Assembly (NCBI GenBank): GCA_013423385.1
Contig: BLZA01000009.1
Coordinates: 496,001-560,000, forward strand
DNA length: 64,000 nucleotides
Source of the DNA: Naganishia liquefaciens
Taxonomy: Eukaryota; Basidiomycota; Tremellomycetes; Filobasidiales; Filobasidiaceae
Direction of reading: 5' to 3'
In this document: positions 1 through 10,869 of the stretch, piece after piece
Position numbering within the stretch: the stretch's first letter is position 1
How the letters are laid out: the number at the start of each line of letters is the position of its first letter
The notes under the pieces: model-generated
The model's input: the letters and a program-made list of their open reading frames with translations, nothing else
The model's database searches: none
Told to the model about the DNA's origin: nothing
Position numbers and translations under genes: made by a program

Positions 1-1791
1 GCCGCTTTTGTATTGACAGTCGGCGACGGCGGACCCCTCTTTTGTATCGGCTTTGGAGATGTCGCTATGTTGGAAGTTTTTCAGCGAACAGAATCATCAG
101 CCTTGATGACGAGCGGACTGACCTCCTGGAGCGTGCCATTGCAATTCCCAGTCGCGTAGCTCCTTGCCGGCGCTGCCCAGAAGACCCGCTCTCCTTGCCC
201 TGATCTCCTCAAAGCTCCATTCTTCGCCACCTCGAAACACTTCTTCCCACTCGATCATTCGGCGTTCAATCTTGCCGTTCTTCCCTGGCACATCTCGGCC
301 TTCATTCGGCACGGACCAAGCGGTCCCCAAGGCTGTCGATTTGCTTTGGACTGCGCTGATACCGGATCCTGCCTTCGATGACGTCGGCATTCCACCCGAC
401 GCATTACTCTGGCCGAAATTTCTCAGCGGATTCGACCGAAGAGCCTCTGCATCGGACTGCGACGACCCATTCTCTGGGAAAAGGGCCCCGCTCGGTTTAG
501 CGTGCTCAGAAGCACTCTATCAGGCCGGCCGTCAGCAGATCGCAGCAGCAGGATCGCTTTCACCACTCACGGTATCTCTGAAGACCTCCATTTTAGGCGT
601 TCGTGGAGCGATCCTAGCCACAGCTTTTGCGCTCTGCGGCAAGACTTCTCCCTTCCACGTCGAAGCTTCTTTCACATTCTCTCTCCTATTCTGCTCGCGC
701 GTTCCAAAGTCGGCCCATTCGCCGTCCTTCTCATCGAGCCTTCTGCGATTGTCGGATCCATCCGTGAAGACGTCAAGACGCGCTCCATTGTCGGGCAAAG
801 CCGCATTGGAGGGACCCTGCTGTATTGCAAGGCCTCTGGTCCCAGAGGATCGGTCTCCGAGGACTCTGCGCTGGGCTGACGGGGGCGCAACGGATGACGG
901 CGTAGCTGTCGTAATCACGCCGGAAGGATTGGCGTCCCTGGTTTGAAAGGCCTGATACGAAGTTTGGAGTCGTCTAAGTGGCTGCGCCTTTCGGTGTATT
1001 CCCATTTGGAAGACTTCTTGAGCCTTTTCGCGGCTGCGCGAGGGGCCATGTGTTAACGGAAAGAGGTCGACTAGAGCTCAGCAGAACTTACCGATTTCGT
1101 GCCTCACAGCACTGAGCCCATTCTTCATACATCAATGCATGATTTGTCCCTATCTCTCTTGAATTGAGAAACGTCCAAATATCCTCGCTTCTTTCCACAA
1201 GCTTTGCATATTGAACCCAGAGCTTGAGATACCGTAGATCCTGGAAGAAACGTGAATCATCGACGAATTTACGGGTAGTCGACTCCAGAACAGGTAGAAG
1301 ATGCGTTGCTGAAGAAGGGTGATGCTGGTTGATGAATGCGACATACCTAAAGACGACAATTAAAGACTTCTAGGGGCAATCATTTCGCACTTGACTCACT
1401 TGACATATGGATCCAGTACATCCATAATGCCATCCTCCATCTCCTCGCCCTCTGCCTCTCTTTGATTCGCCGTTTCGATAGCTCTCTGATGAGATTCGTG
1501 ACCCATCTGCACAACCCTCTCTGCTTCTGCCCGCTCCTTTGAAAAGATGTTGGACAACGTCGATGCGGAACGACCCGTCGACAAGGGCCGGATGTTCTCC
1601 TTCTGAGCCTCCAACATTGCGAAATCGGTGACGGGTGTCGCGGGGATCTGCATCTCGGTGCGAAAGGCTGGCCCGGGCGTAGATTCCACGCTCATCTTGC
1701 TCGTCGACTTTGCCGGTGTCCCGTAGAGTTCCTTGAGAAGCTGGACAGGCTGTTGGCTATATGGGCGGAGTGACAACTGCTGTTGAGTCAA
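1..1791 (-). CDS. MAD3: Spindle-checkpoint protein Mad3/MadBub (3' end beyond the window)
   Basis: Component of the mitotic checkpoint complex that inhibits APC/C-Cdc20. The N-terminal exon carries a KEN box in the family context (EAQKENIRPLSTGRSAS, about residues 60-76). The second exon (about 1345-1092) encodes the TPR-like Bub1/Mad3 region, with YLKLWVQYAKLVE and MYEEWAQ. The third begins EKAQEVFQMGI and contains YQAFQTR. Further exons have WEEVFRGGEEWSFEEIRA, and the last visible exon reads SPTVNTKA, the conserved motif of this family. Introns are short with GTGAGT/GTAAGT/GTCAGT donors. The start is the ATG at 1791, which places the KEN box at the usual distance. The open frame runs through base 1, so the C-terminus is missing. 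Whether the full protein ends in a Bub1-type kinase domain (MadBub) or stops as Mad3 cannot be seen here. Confidence 0.9.
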
Positions 1792-2096
1792 GTTCTATCT
1801 TCAAGCATCGTTATTGCATTGTTTACAATGAGATAAAAAGACCAAAAATCTTTCTTTCCGGCATTTACGGCAGACTTGGGGCGGTCATTTCCAGCCGGGC
1901 CCCCAGCCACGAGGCGTTATATACCTTGGCTCTCAGCTCCTGGTCATCCCTGTTTCGAACTCGGCTCTGCGTATTCGCATAGCGTTCGCGCCGATAGAGG
2001 GAAGACTGTGCTTGACACGAGAATGCGATAACCACCACACCTGCAGAAAGTTGATGTTCGGCCACGACTTGCAGCATAACACAAACCAACGTCAAC

Positions 2097-3299
2097 ATGA
2101 TCCGCCAACACCTCTTCGCCTTCGGCAGCAACCCTTTCGGCAAATGCTGTCCCGGGACTTCTAATATCATCGTCAGGACTCCAGTCGATATCTTGCCCTC
2201 GCTGCTCCAAGGGCATGATTGCATGATTGATGAGGTGGAAGTGGTGAGCGGTACATGGGATAGGACGTTGATCAGGCTACGAGAGAGTGAGCTTATCAGG
2301 TTTTAGCTTGTATGCGATGATATTCAAGCATGCATGCCAGAGTCTACGGGTAGCAGCCGGTACTATGCTATGGGCTTTCAGGAAGATGCTCCTGAAAGGT
2401 TGAACGCTCGTCCAGTTCAAGCAGACGAGATCGATAATTTCTTCGATCTGGAGGGCATTCATTCAGATATCGACGCACACGCACTCCCTACGGCATCTCA
2501 GCTCACACTCCTGGAGTCGGGCAGTGTCGTCGGCACAACTACATGCCCGAAGGGTTCATCTGGCATACCGGGTTGCATATACGCTGAAACGAGTAACCAC
2601 CTGCAGCGAGACCCGGCATCATGCTTGCACCCTCTGCCTGGCCGTCCTGGCACGGCATATCAAGTTGCTACAGGGCTATCACACGCTATTCTACTCTTCC
2701 AATCGCCCAACCCAAGCTTCAATACAATGCTAGGAATAGGCGATAATAGGCACAGAGCTGCCTTGCCGTCAACAGAGGACTGCAGGCAGCCAATGAATAA
2801 TCTGCTGCGACCCGCAATGATTGAAGCTCTGTGCGGCGTTGAGATACTTGGGATTAGTGCGGGAGGCTATAGAAGCGCAGCATGGACGAAAGATGGAGAG
2901 GGTTGGATCTGGGGCAAAGGTATAGAAGGCCTTTCAAGCCTGGAATTGCCAGATCCCGAAGAACTCGAAGACAATGAGGATGAAGGCAAGCGAATCGCTC
3001 AGGTTGCCGTTGGCGACGATTACGAGTTCGTGCTCTCATCGGACGGTGTCTTGTGGGCAAGAGGGGAAAGTCAGTAACCTTGTCGATGGAAGACGCATCT
3101 ACTGCTCACTGATCAGCTTCTAATTCCAGACAACCTTGGGCAACTGGGCATCTCAAGCGACACAGAGCCAAGCGACTTTGTGGCCCACCCCTTCTTTGCG
3201 GCGCCAGAGGGTGGATGTCTTGGTCCAACTTATCGCGTACGATCTGTCGCCTGCAAGAGATCATCGACCTTTGTATTTTGTGATTCCTTTGATCCATAA
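2097..3299 (+). CDS. RCC1-repeat protein (Ats1-like)
   Basis: Beta-propeller protein of the RCC1 superfamily. Repeat-like segments are visible: FAFGSNPFGK at the start, VATGLSHAILL, ISAGGYRSAAWTKDGEGWIWGKG, VAVGDDYEFVLSSDGVLWARG and NLGQLGI near the end. Three exons are inferred. The first (2097 to about 2285) is spliced over a GTGAGC...CATGCCAG intron, and the second ends near 3068 with GTCAGT before the NLGQLG exon; the stop is TAA at 3297-3299. At about 360 residues with only four or five clear blades it is nearer to yeast Ats1 than to the nuclear exchange factor RCC1, and the Ats1 link is inference. It ends 34 bp from the convergent NRK1 stop and starts about 300 bp from the divergent MAD3 start. 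Confidence 0.7.
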
Positions 3300-3333
3300 C
3301 TGTGTCTATAACAATATGCTCCACTCTACTTTC

Positions 3334-4336
3334 CTATGAAGAAGTGCGCTTACACGCCACCTCATAAATCCTCTCTAAACCCTTGGCAACCATCTCTTGC
3401 ATTCCTCGACTGCCTTCAGCAGGTGTGAACACCTCGGCAACCTTGTCATCTTCCTTTCCTGCCTCCGCGTGGCGCCCCATTACTCGACGATACCAGTCCG
3501 ACGCAAGCTCTCCCTTTTCAACATCTTGATTTGTGAACAGCTTCCTATGCGCGTCAACGTATGCCGGGTAAACTATATTGTCAAAGTAATGCGGAGGATC
3601 CTGCCAAACGTCGCCAGCTTTTGCGAGAGAAGGATCTCCCAAGAAGGGACGGGGAATGTCTCAGAGATTGTGTCTTGTGGCAATGATACGCAGGCCGGAA
3701 CTCACTCTGTGTCACATACTGCGCTCTTTCTTCCCGCCGTTGTTTCAGGGTCGCATATGGGACACGCAGGAAGAATAAGGCATCGTAATATCGCGTACAG
3801 TCCTGAAGTAAACACGACATTAAAAAGCACAACAGATGAATACGAACAGTACTTACTGGATCGTAGTATAACAAGAAGCCATCAACGAGAACGAATATCA
3901 ACTCAATTCCCTTGGCCCGTTCTCTGTCCTCGAGTTCCTGGAATTTCGTTCGCCATTCCGTGAGGATTGCATCATCAATTGGTACTTCAACTTGCTTGTT
4001 CAAGTGGTCGTGACTCCGTAGCTCTGGCAGATGTTCGCCTTCCTTCTTTGCGTATTCCAGTTCCCTGCGGAAGTAGGGCCAATCGATTGCAGTGTCCGCT
4101 CGATCCCAATCCTGGATATCGGGAAAGTTGGGGTGATACGGTATCTTATCCCATGACTGGAAACGTACCGTCAACTCGTCAGCAATTTAAAGATGATAGG
4201 ATGCGCTTACAGGTGCAAAATCGTCCTGGTGTATGATAAAGTTGTTGGGCAACGCTTTCTGTAGCTTTTTGGCTAGAGTTGTCTTTCCTGAGCATGTAGC
4301 CCCGCCGACGGCGATCAGGATGGCTTTCTTCTGCAT
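3334..4336 (-). CDS. NRK1: Nicotinamide riboside kinase
   Basis: Phosphorylates nicotinamide riboside to NMN in the NAD salvage pathway; cytosolic. The first exon (4336-4211) starts with MQKKAILIAVGG and has a P-loop, GGATCSGKTTLAKKL, followed by IIHQDDFAP, the substrate-binding aspartates typical of NRK. Exon 2 (4156-3857) reads SWDKIPYHPNFPDIQDWD and ends in LVDGFLLYYDP. Later exons have the lid-type segment VPYATLKQRREERAQYVTQ and the C-terminal DPPHYFDNIVYPAYV. All junctions use GTAAGC/GTAAGT/GTGAGT donors. The length of about 250 residues agrees with fungal NRK1. The stop TAG at 3334 faces the RCC1 gene. Confidence 0.9.
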
Positions 4337-5266
4337 GTTGATCGTGCGCGATGGTCAGTGTCGCCTTGTCGACGGGCAAGCTGGGAAGATCGACTTGAAT
4401 CACGGAATGAACGACCCGGAGATGGGCCTGGATAGGAAGCAACCTCCACCTGAGACACTCGAATTCGGAAGCTTCGACGGAGATGATGCGAATATGAAGA
4501 ACATGCCGAGAGTCTGATGATGGTGAGTCGTATCGATGTACTGCAAAGCTTTCAGGCGATAGACGACAATCTGGCTGACAGAAACCCACGTCATCCAGGA
4601 ACAAGCATTGTTTCCTGTCCATTCCGTAAGCTAGATTGCGCCAACCAAGCACGTCAAGCTGAACGCTCAATGTTGCCCATCTTGGGTGTTTCTCCTAAGT
4701 CGGGCGTGCTGATGTTTACCGCCGAAAAGAATTTGTGTGAAGATCACCCACGGAGAAAGCTTTCGGGAAAGCCTTACATGCGATGTCCAGTATCAAGGAC
4801 TCGCCCTATAGCCCCGGCTATGCGCCAGATCTAGGTGGGGAACGCTGAGCTCTCTCGATTATATAAGAACAAGGTAGCAGTAGCCAAGACCCGCTCCGGA
4901 AGCGATGTAATGAACGAAGACTTATTCCGACCTTTGAGATTTGATCTGGACTGCATCTCGTGAACATGAGCTTGTATTATATAGCCAGCGTCCCCTGTGG
5001 TCTCTTGGCGGAATCGCTATACCTATTGCCACGTAGTACAGTTGCGATCATAATTGTTGTCGGAACAGCGATGCGAGGTCCAAGCTCTGGTCACTTTCAC
5101 TTGTCGTGAATGGGCTGCTTGTCTATGGGTGGGTTTGCTGCTTAGGGACATCGCGGAAGCATGATGACCGAAGTATGCGGGAATCGTGAATGTCGAGGCG
5201 TAATGTAAGTAAGCGAAAACGAAAAATTGATCGATCCATGTTGCGTGCGACAGGCAGTCCCATGTT
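4337..5266. other. Intergenic, NRK1 upstream region
   Basis: About 930 bases between the NRK1 start and the stop of the transcription-factor gene, which lies on the same strand. Only short overlapping frames are present, with none that reads like protein. No tRNA or repeat was seen. It probably holds the NRK1 promoter and the 3' UTR of the transcription factor. Confidence 0.5.
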
Positions 5267-8200
5267 TCATAAGTTTCCGATGACTTTGCGCCAAAGGTTC
5301 TGGTCGACGGGAGTGTTGATGATTTCCTTCTTCACCATTTCACCGGAAGATACCACTTCACCGAGCAAGGTGCCTCGCAGATTCGACTCGCCCCCAAGGC
5401 AATCGTATGCTTGTCTAACCATTGACTGGATCAGTGGAACGGAAGTCATCGGAGCCTGTGGCAGTATACTGGTCTGAAAGATAAGGTGGGTAACGGATAT
5501 GGCAAGCTGCGTTCTGAATAGAGGCAACGAACTACAGGTTCGGGGACGTTAGTACAGAAATATCAGTGTCTGACATTGTACCTACTATTGCAAAGTGCGT
5601 CTGATCTCCGGCTACCAAGGAGGGACGCGTTAGCACGACCTATCAAAGATATGACGATCAGCCTCACCAAGCAGATCGCGCGGATGACCTCTACTGCAGC
5701 ATCTCTTGCACGGGTAAGTAGCGTGTACCCAGTAGTGTCCGCGATCATATGCTGCCAGACATTGGGGTCATTCTTGAGTAAAGGAGATGCAGTGAGTAGG
5801 ATGGCGAATTGGTGATACAGGGCCAGAATACTATGCGCAAATATGCTTTAGCCGAAGTTTCAGAATACATGGCTCGAAACTTACGGATCTGCGTATGATG
5901 ACGATTGAGATTGACATGAAGAAGTCGCGAAAATTAACAGCCGCATCTTTCGGTAATGCCCAATGACTTACCACCACTCGCCTCCCACTGGTTTCGCCAT
6001 GAATCCCATTGTGCGAGAAAGTCGCGCCGTTTCTCGAAATTATAGCGCGGTTTTTCTTCCTCTGAAGTTGTCTGCTCCGTGATACTAGCGAGACTTGGCG
6101 ACGTAATCTTGCTTCCAGAGGTCGGGGGCCGGGCTTCCGGTGACTCCAAGTCGAATGTCTGATCTTTCATGGCAGCTTGTACTGTCATAAAGCCCGGTGA
6201 GTGGTAATCGCTCGGCATGGCGTCCCGGGGGAACCTACAATGGCTGAACGTCTCGGCGTACTCGGCCCAAAGCAGAAGCTTCTGATCCTGATCTCTTTCG
6301 ATTGGAGAAGATGGACTGGTCGAACGCATCTTATTTCGCCAGTTCTGTGCCAGAGAAGGATACGTCGTGGTTTGAATCGCCTCGGGGACGTTCAGCACCG
6401 CCATCCTTTAGAGAGGCATATCAGCCATGAGTATACAGCGGGAACGAGCGGACTCACATCAATTCCATTACTGCCAACTCCACCATATACCTCGCCTCTG
6501 AATGAGAGACCTTGTCAAACATGGACCAACGAATGGCTAATTTCGCTTGCGCTGAAGCCGTGGAGATGAGGGCACTTTGGCCTTCCCAAGTGGCAAAGAC
6601 GCTAGCAGCCAGAATGTCTTCTTCGCGCCAATTCTGTCCGGACACCACCAGACGCGAGAGCTCTTCCCGGAACATGTCGCCACGAACGACCGGGCTCTGT
6701 TCGGGATCATGCTGTATCCGGCTCCCAAGACATGCTATCACCTCTCCTGACAAGCCGTTGGGTGACGATAATGTGGGAAGCCAAGGAGCCAGAGAAGTAA
6801 TATAAGCGTGGTAGGCATCCCAAATTCGTTCAGAAATAGGAATTCGATGGCCGGGACTGCCGATGTCTTGCATTGCGGGTTGCGACGCAGTCGTCTGCGC
6901 TTGACTTCGTATTGAAACTAAATCATTCGTCAACTGGCGAACTTGAATCTCGAGATAGCTGACGGTGGCTTGGAGCCCGTGAAATTCCGATCGCATCCGC
7001 TCGAAGGCATCCATGCTCGCTTCGAGTTGACGAAGACGTGACTCATAGCCGGGCGACATCCGCCTTGGCGAAGGCGAGACTGTGCGCTGAGCTTTTGGTG
7101 ACATTGCTTGATTACTGAAAGCCGCGTTAGGAGGGGCCGGAGGACCAGAGATGACGGCATACGCCGCTGGGCTTCTTGTTGTCGCAAACGAGGTAGCAGT
7201 AGTAGGACGAGCCACAGAGATGGATGATTTCATTGGCGTCTGCTGACTGTTTTGGCGGCCTCTTTCGGAAGCTGGTATCTGATTGCTGGGAGGTCGCATG
7301 GCAGTCAATTCTCTGGGTCCAGCAAATGGTGGTGAAGATGGGGCGCTCGGATGTAGCTGATGTGGTACACCAGGCAATGTGAACGGATCCAGACTCCTGG
7401 AAGCCTGGTGACTTGAGAGATGAACCGGTGGCATATCGTTGACTCCGCTGACAATAGCGGGAAGAGGTTGCGGCGGTCCCGGGCCTAATGTGGAGATGGA
7501 TTTGGGCCGAGTAGACCGCGTGCGGGTCTCAAAGACGCAGATGACGTTGGCGCTCCGACAGCCGCGACAAGGAGCCGCCGCTGGTCCGTCGCATTTCATC
7601 TTTTGCTTTCTGCAGCGAACGCCTGGCAAAATTGTCAGCATGACGATCTCTCGAGACAACGCCGGGAAAGCTTACAGGCCATCATGCTCCGTGGTGCGCG
7701 TTCTCGGCCCAGATCTCGCGCGGCAACAATGCTTCCCTCACTGGATTCCGTGAATTCGGCGCTGAAATCTTTTGAACCCCTGCGTGGATCTCGAGTAACC
7801 ATTGGCGAGGTGGGAATTGCGTGCGTTGCCGCTTGTGAGGTCCAGCCCATCGCTGTCGAGAACGATGGCAGTGGTTGGTGCTGAGGGTGATACACCGGAT
7901 TGATGACAGATGGCGCGCCCGGTATGTGTCCCGCTGGATATGATGAATGCCCATGGGCTTGAGTGGATTGCAGCGGCGGAGGTGGATGGGGAAATTCTCT
8001 GATGGAAGACATGGCGGTGGGTGGCGGCCATAGTCCCCCGCCACCCACGGATGGCGGACGTCCTAGATTGATAGTCGCTGACGGAGACGTGGAGGACATT
8101 GACAGAGACGAACGATGCCTTCCGCTATCCCTCACTCTCGCTGGACCTGTTCCCCCGTAGCGTTCCGGAGATCTTGAGCGTCTCGGCGACATCTCAGATC

Positions 8201-8501
8201 GATGGCGCGCATGTGTCTGGTAAGGATGCGTTGAAGCAGACGCGGCTGCCGCTGCTCCAGCCTGACCTGCTCGAGGTGACATTGAGGCTTCCGAACGCCG
8301 ATGCCTCCGTGATGTCGGAGTTTGACTCATATCAGAGCGTTGCCGCTCCGACATCTGATGACCAACAGGAAAATGCGCAAAATCTCTCGATATCACGATT
8401 GAGCGAGATTGTACTGCGCGTGTCTCGATCGGTGTGCTTCGCGAGGACGAGCGCGAGGCAGAAGAGCTTGCTGAGATGACTGGTACTTGTGCAGTTTGCA
8501 T
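5267..8501 (-). CDS. Zn2Cys6 transcription factor with internal zinc cluster
   Basis: Nuclear DNA-binding regulator. The Gal4-type zinc cluster is split by an intron: RSMMAC in the upstream exon joins VRCRKQKMKCDG, followed by PCRGCRSANVICVFE, giving the six cysteines. The cluster follows a long disordered segment rich in Ser, Pro, His and Arg (about 8500-7690), so it sits in the middle rather than at the N-terminus. A coiled-coil-like stretch follows near 7030-6900 (YESRLRQLEASMDAFERM). Later exons (about 6830-5267) resemble a fungal transcription-factor middle domain, e.g. SDRIWDAYHAY-like text and ARYMVELAVMEL, but I cannot name the regulon. The start is uncertain: ATG at 8501 is the first in frame, while the frame stays open without an ATG up to about 8741. 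The last exons near 5750-5267 are tentative. Confidence 0.75.
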
Positions 8502-8741
8502 ACATGAAGCTTGGCCGACTTGTGAGCGCGCTTGATGAGCTACTTGTCCGAAAGATTGCTGCTGACGAAATGGCGCGGTCTTGCTATGGTCCAGCGATTC
8601 GCCAGGCTGAACGCTTGGTGCGTGTACCAGACGATGAGGAGTCGCTGTCCTTGTCGACAAGACCTCGCGCGTCAGTTTGCCAATGTTGATTTTGAAGAGT
8701 GGAAGCCGCGAAAATGTTTGCAAAGACACCTGTTTGCCCAA

Positions 8742-10869
8742 TCTGAATTCCGCGCTCTCCGTGTTTCACGTTGTACTGGGGTCGATCAAGGGCGTTTCAA
8801 GTGAAAAAGAAGGCACACTGGGACAAATAGGAGTCAGCGTACCATCCCCCATCGTTCGGATGCCTTTCGAGGGTTTTCCGCTGTGCGCTGCACACTTACC
8901 TCGGGGGGAAAAGAATTGAAGAGGCGCGCAGGGCTGAGGCTGAAGCTGTCACGGCAGGAGATGATTAGGCGATGTTGAGACGTCGATCAAGGAGCGTGGG
9001 ATGGTATCATGAACATGTGCTGTGCAACGCAAGGCGACTGTTACGACGATGTTGCTGTTGCTTGCTAGCGATTTCGGCCATCCGTTGGCATGTCATCCCA
9101 CACAAGTTCGCCATCAGCAATCTTCAACACGCTTTCTCAGTTCTCACGAGATGACCGCGAATATCGTAAAAAGGAGTAATCCACAGGTAGTCTCCTTGCA
9201 TCAGCAGATACATCAGCAGGCCAAAAGGTGAGACATGGGAGACGAACCAGAATGAGCTACCCAATGTCATGGCATATCTCCCGCGCATTCGCTGGCTTGT
9301 ACGAGATCCCGCAGACAGTTCCGCAGGCCTTAGCCCCGTCCTGGCGATGTACCTTGCCGTGTACCTCCCATTCAAAAAATGCAGTTCCGAAAGCCCAGAC
9401 CAGATCTCCGAAGCGCGATAAGCTGCTGTAGAAGCTGCCCGACGGCGGGAGCGCCTGCGCGGAAGCTGGTGTGTGTCACTCACGTCGGACGTGAGCATAT
9501 GACGAGCAACTTTCGACGAAGCGTCTCGACCACTGAAGGGGACGCTGAGGGTCTTCTATCGGACTGGCCGATAATCCCCATGGTCATCTCTATCTTGTTT
9601 ACATAGCTTTGACAACAAGCTTGGGGCGTGACCACGTGAACGAGCTCGTGAGCCGCTGCGTGAATCAAACGCTTCGCGTTCAACGTATCACTCGAGGCGT
9701 TAGAAGACGCGTCGGTTCAGCTCGCTAATAGCTGGCTCCCGATTCCTGAAGCCGTAATGTGCTACAGCTAATCAATGCCGCCTTCTTTACTGGTTCTTTC
9801 GCCTCCACTTACTATCCCTGGCGTTCCCCGTCCGGCACTGTACGGCGGCTCGTGCGGAGACAAATTCCTATCCGTGATACGGATGCTGATGCTGTCGATG
9901 ACTCTCTGATCTGCGGCTGACCAGCTGACTGACCCAGTTGTCGAATCTTTGCAGAAAAAAGGTGCTTTGCTCACGATATCATGATGGAGACATAGAAGCC
10001 CGAAGGAACAACGTCCTGAACGCTCCAGGAAGAGGCTGACTAGCGTATATTCGCGAAGAAGCCTTGTTCGAGACTTGAGACCCATCTCTCGACGACCCTT
10101 TTTCTTACTACCGTTTCAAGAAAGCTCGACACTGACATGCATGCGTAGATCTCTCGTCTGCGGACAGATGATCCGCGCTACCTAGAGGCTTAGATGCAAA
10201 TCTCGATGTATGGCGTCCTTGGCTTGATACAGGACGTCAATATCGCTATCGTCGAAGAGCTCGTCCAGTGCACATGCAAGGAGTTTTCTATGGGCCAAGG
10301 GGTGGTTCTCACTGCCTGATACTCTGCCAGCAAAGCATGACGGGCGGTCAAGTAGAATACCGGAATCGCAGGGCTTGCCGGACTGCTTCGACCGGGTATC
10401 GCGACCTCTCACACGTCCCATTTGCCTGTAGTCTCCGACACTTCACGTAACATCAAGTTGCAATGGCATCGCTGCTTTTTGGGGACAGCTCATAGCGACC
10501 TCGGCTTTTCAAGCTGCCCTTCAGCTAGCTCGGCAACTTGCCAACTTTTGCCTCGTTTTAGGGGGTCTTCCATTCCCCCTTTGACTTCGGAGACTCCCGT
10601 AAGCCTTCCGTAGTGGTCCCCGCAGTCAGTTCCGTAGAGCAGCCGCAAGCCTGAACCGACTACTGTGGCTAGCTCTGTGCGCTTGCAGAGCTGTTGAAGG
10701 ACCTTTTGCATTGAGCGGCACCGTTCTATCTAATGCACGATGCATGTAGCCCACAGCGCTCGTCGAGCGAATTGACAGTAGTGGTTTCTGGAAGGAACGG
10801 CCGGGATTGATCCCAGCTGCCGACACTGCGAGACACGCCAGCTTGCCATGCACGCGCTGATTGCAAGAA
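8742..10869. other. Long region without a resolved gene; coding-like scraps on the minus strand
   Basis: About 2.1 kb upstream of the transcription factor. Part must be its promoter. The minus strand holds fragments with protein-like composition that I could not join: GDLVWAFGTAFFEWEVHGK (about 9410-9350), HRKLLACALDELFDDSDIDV (about 10290-10220), and ERCRSMQKVLQQLCKRTELA followed by GSGLRLLYGTDCGDHYG (about 10720-10610). No family is recognised. These could be distal exons of the gene at 10870-12300, or remnants. Confidence 0.35.

Noticed and set aside
164-946. 260-codon open frame on the plus strand
   Set aside because: It lies opposite the MAD3 exons, whose motifs and splice sites are clear; the plus frame has no recognisable content and is an antisense shadow.
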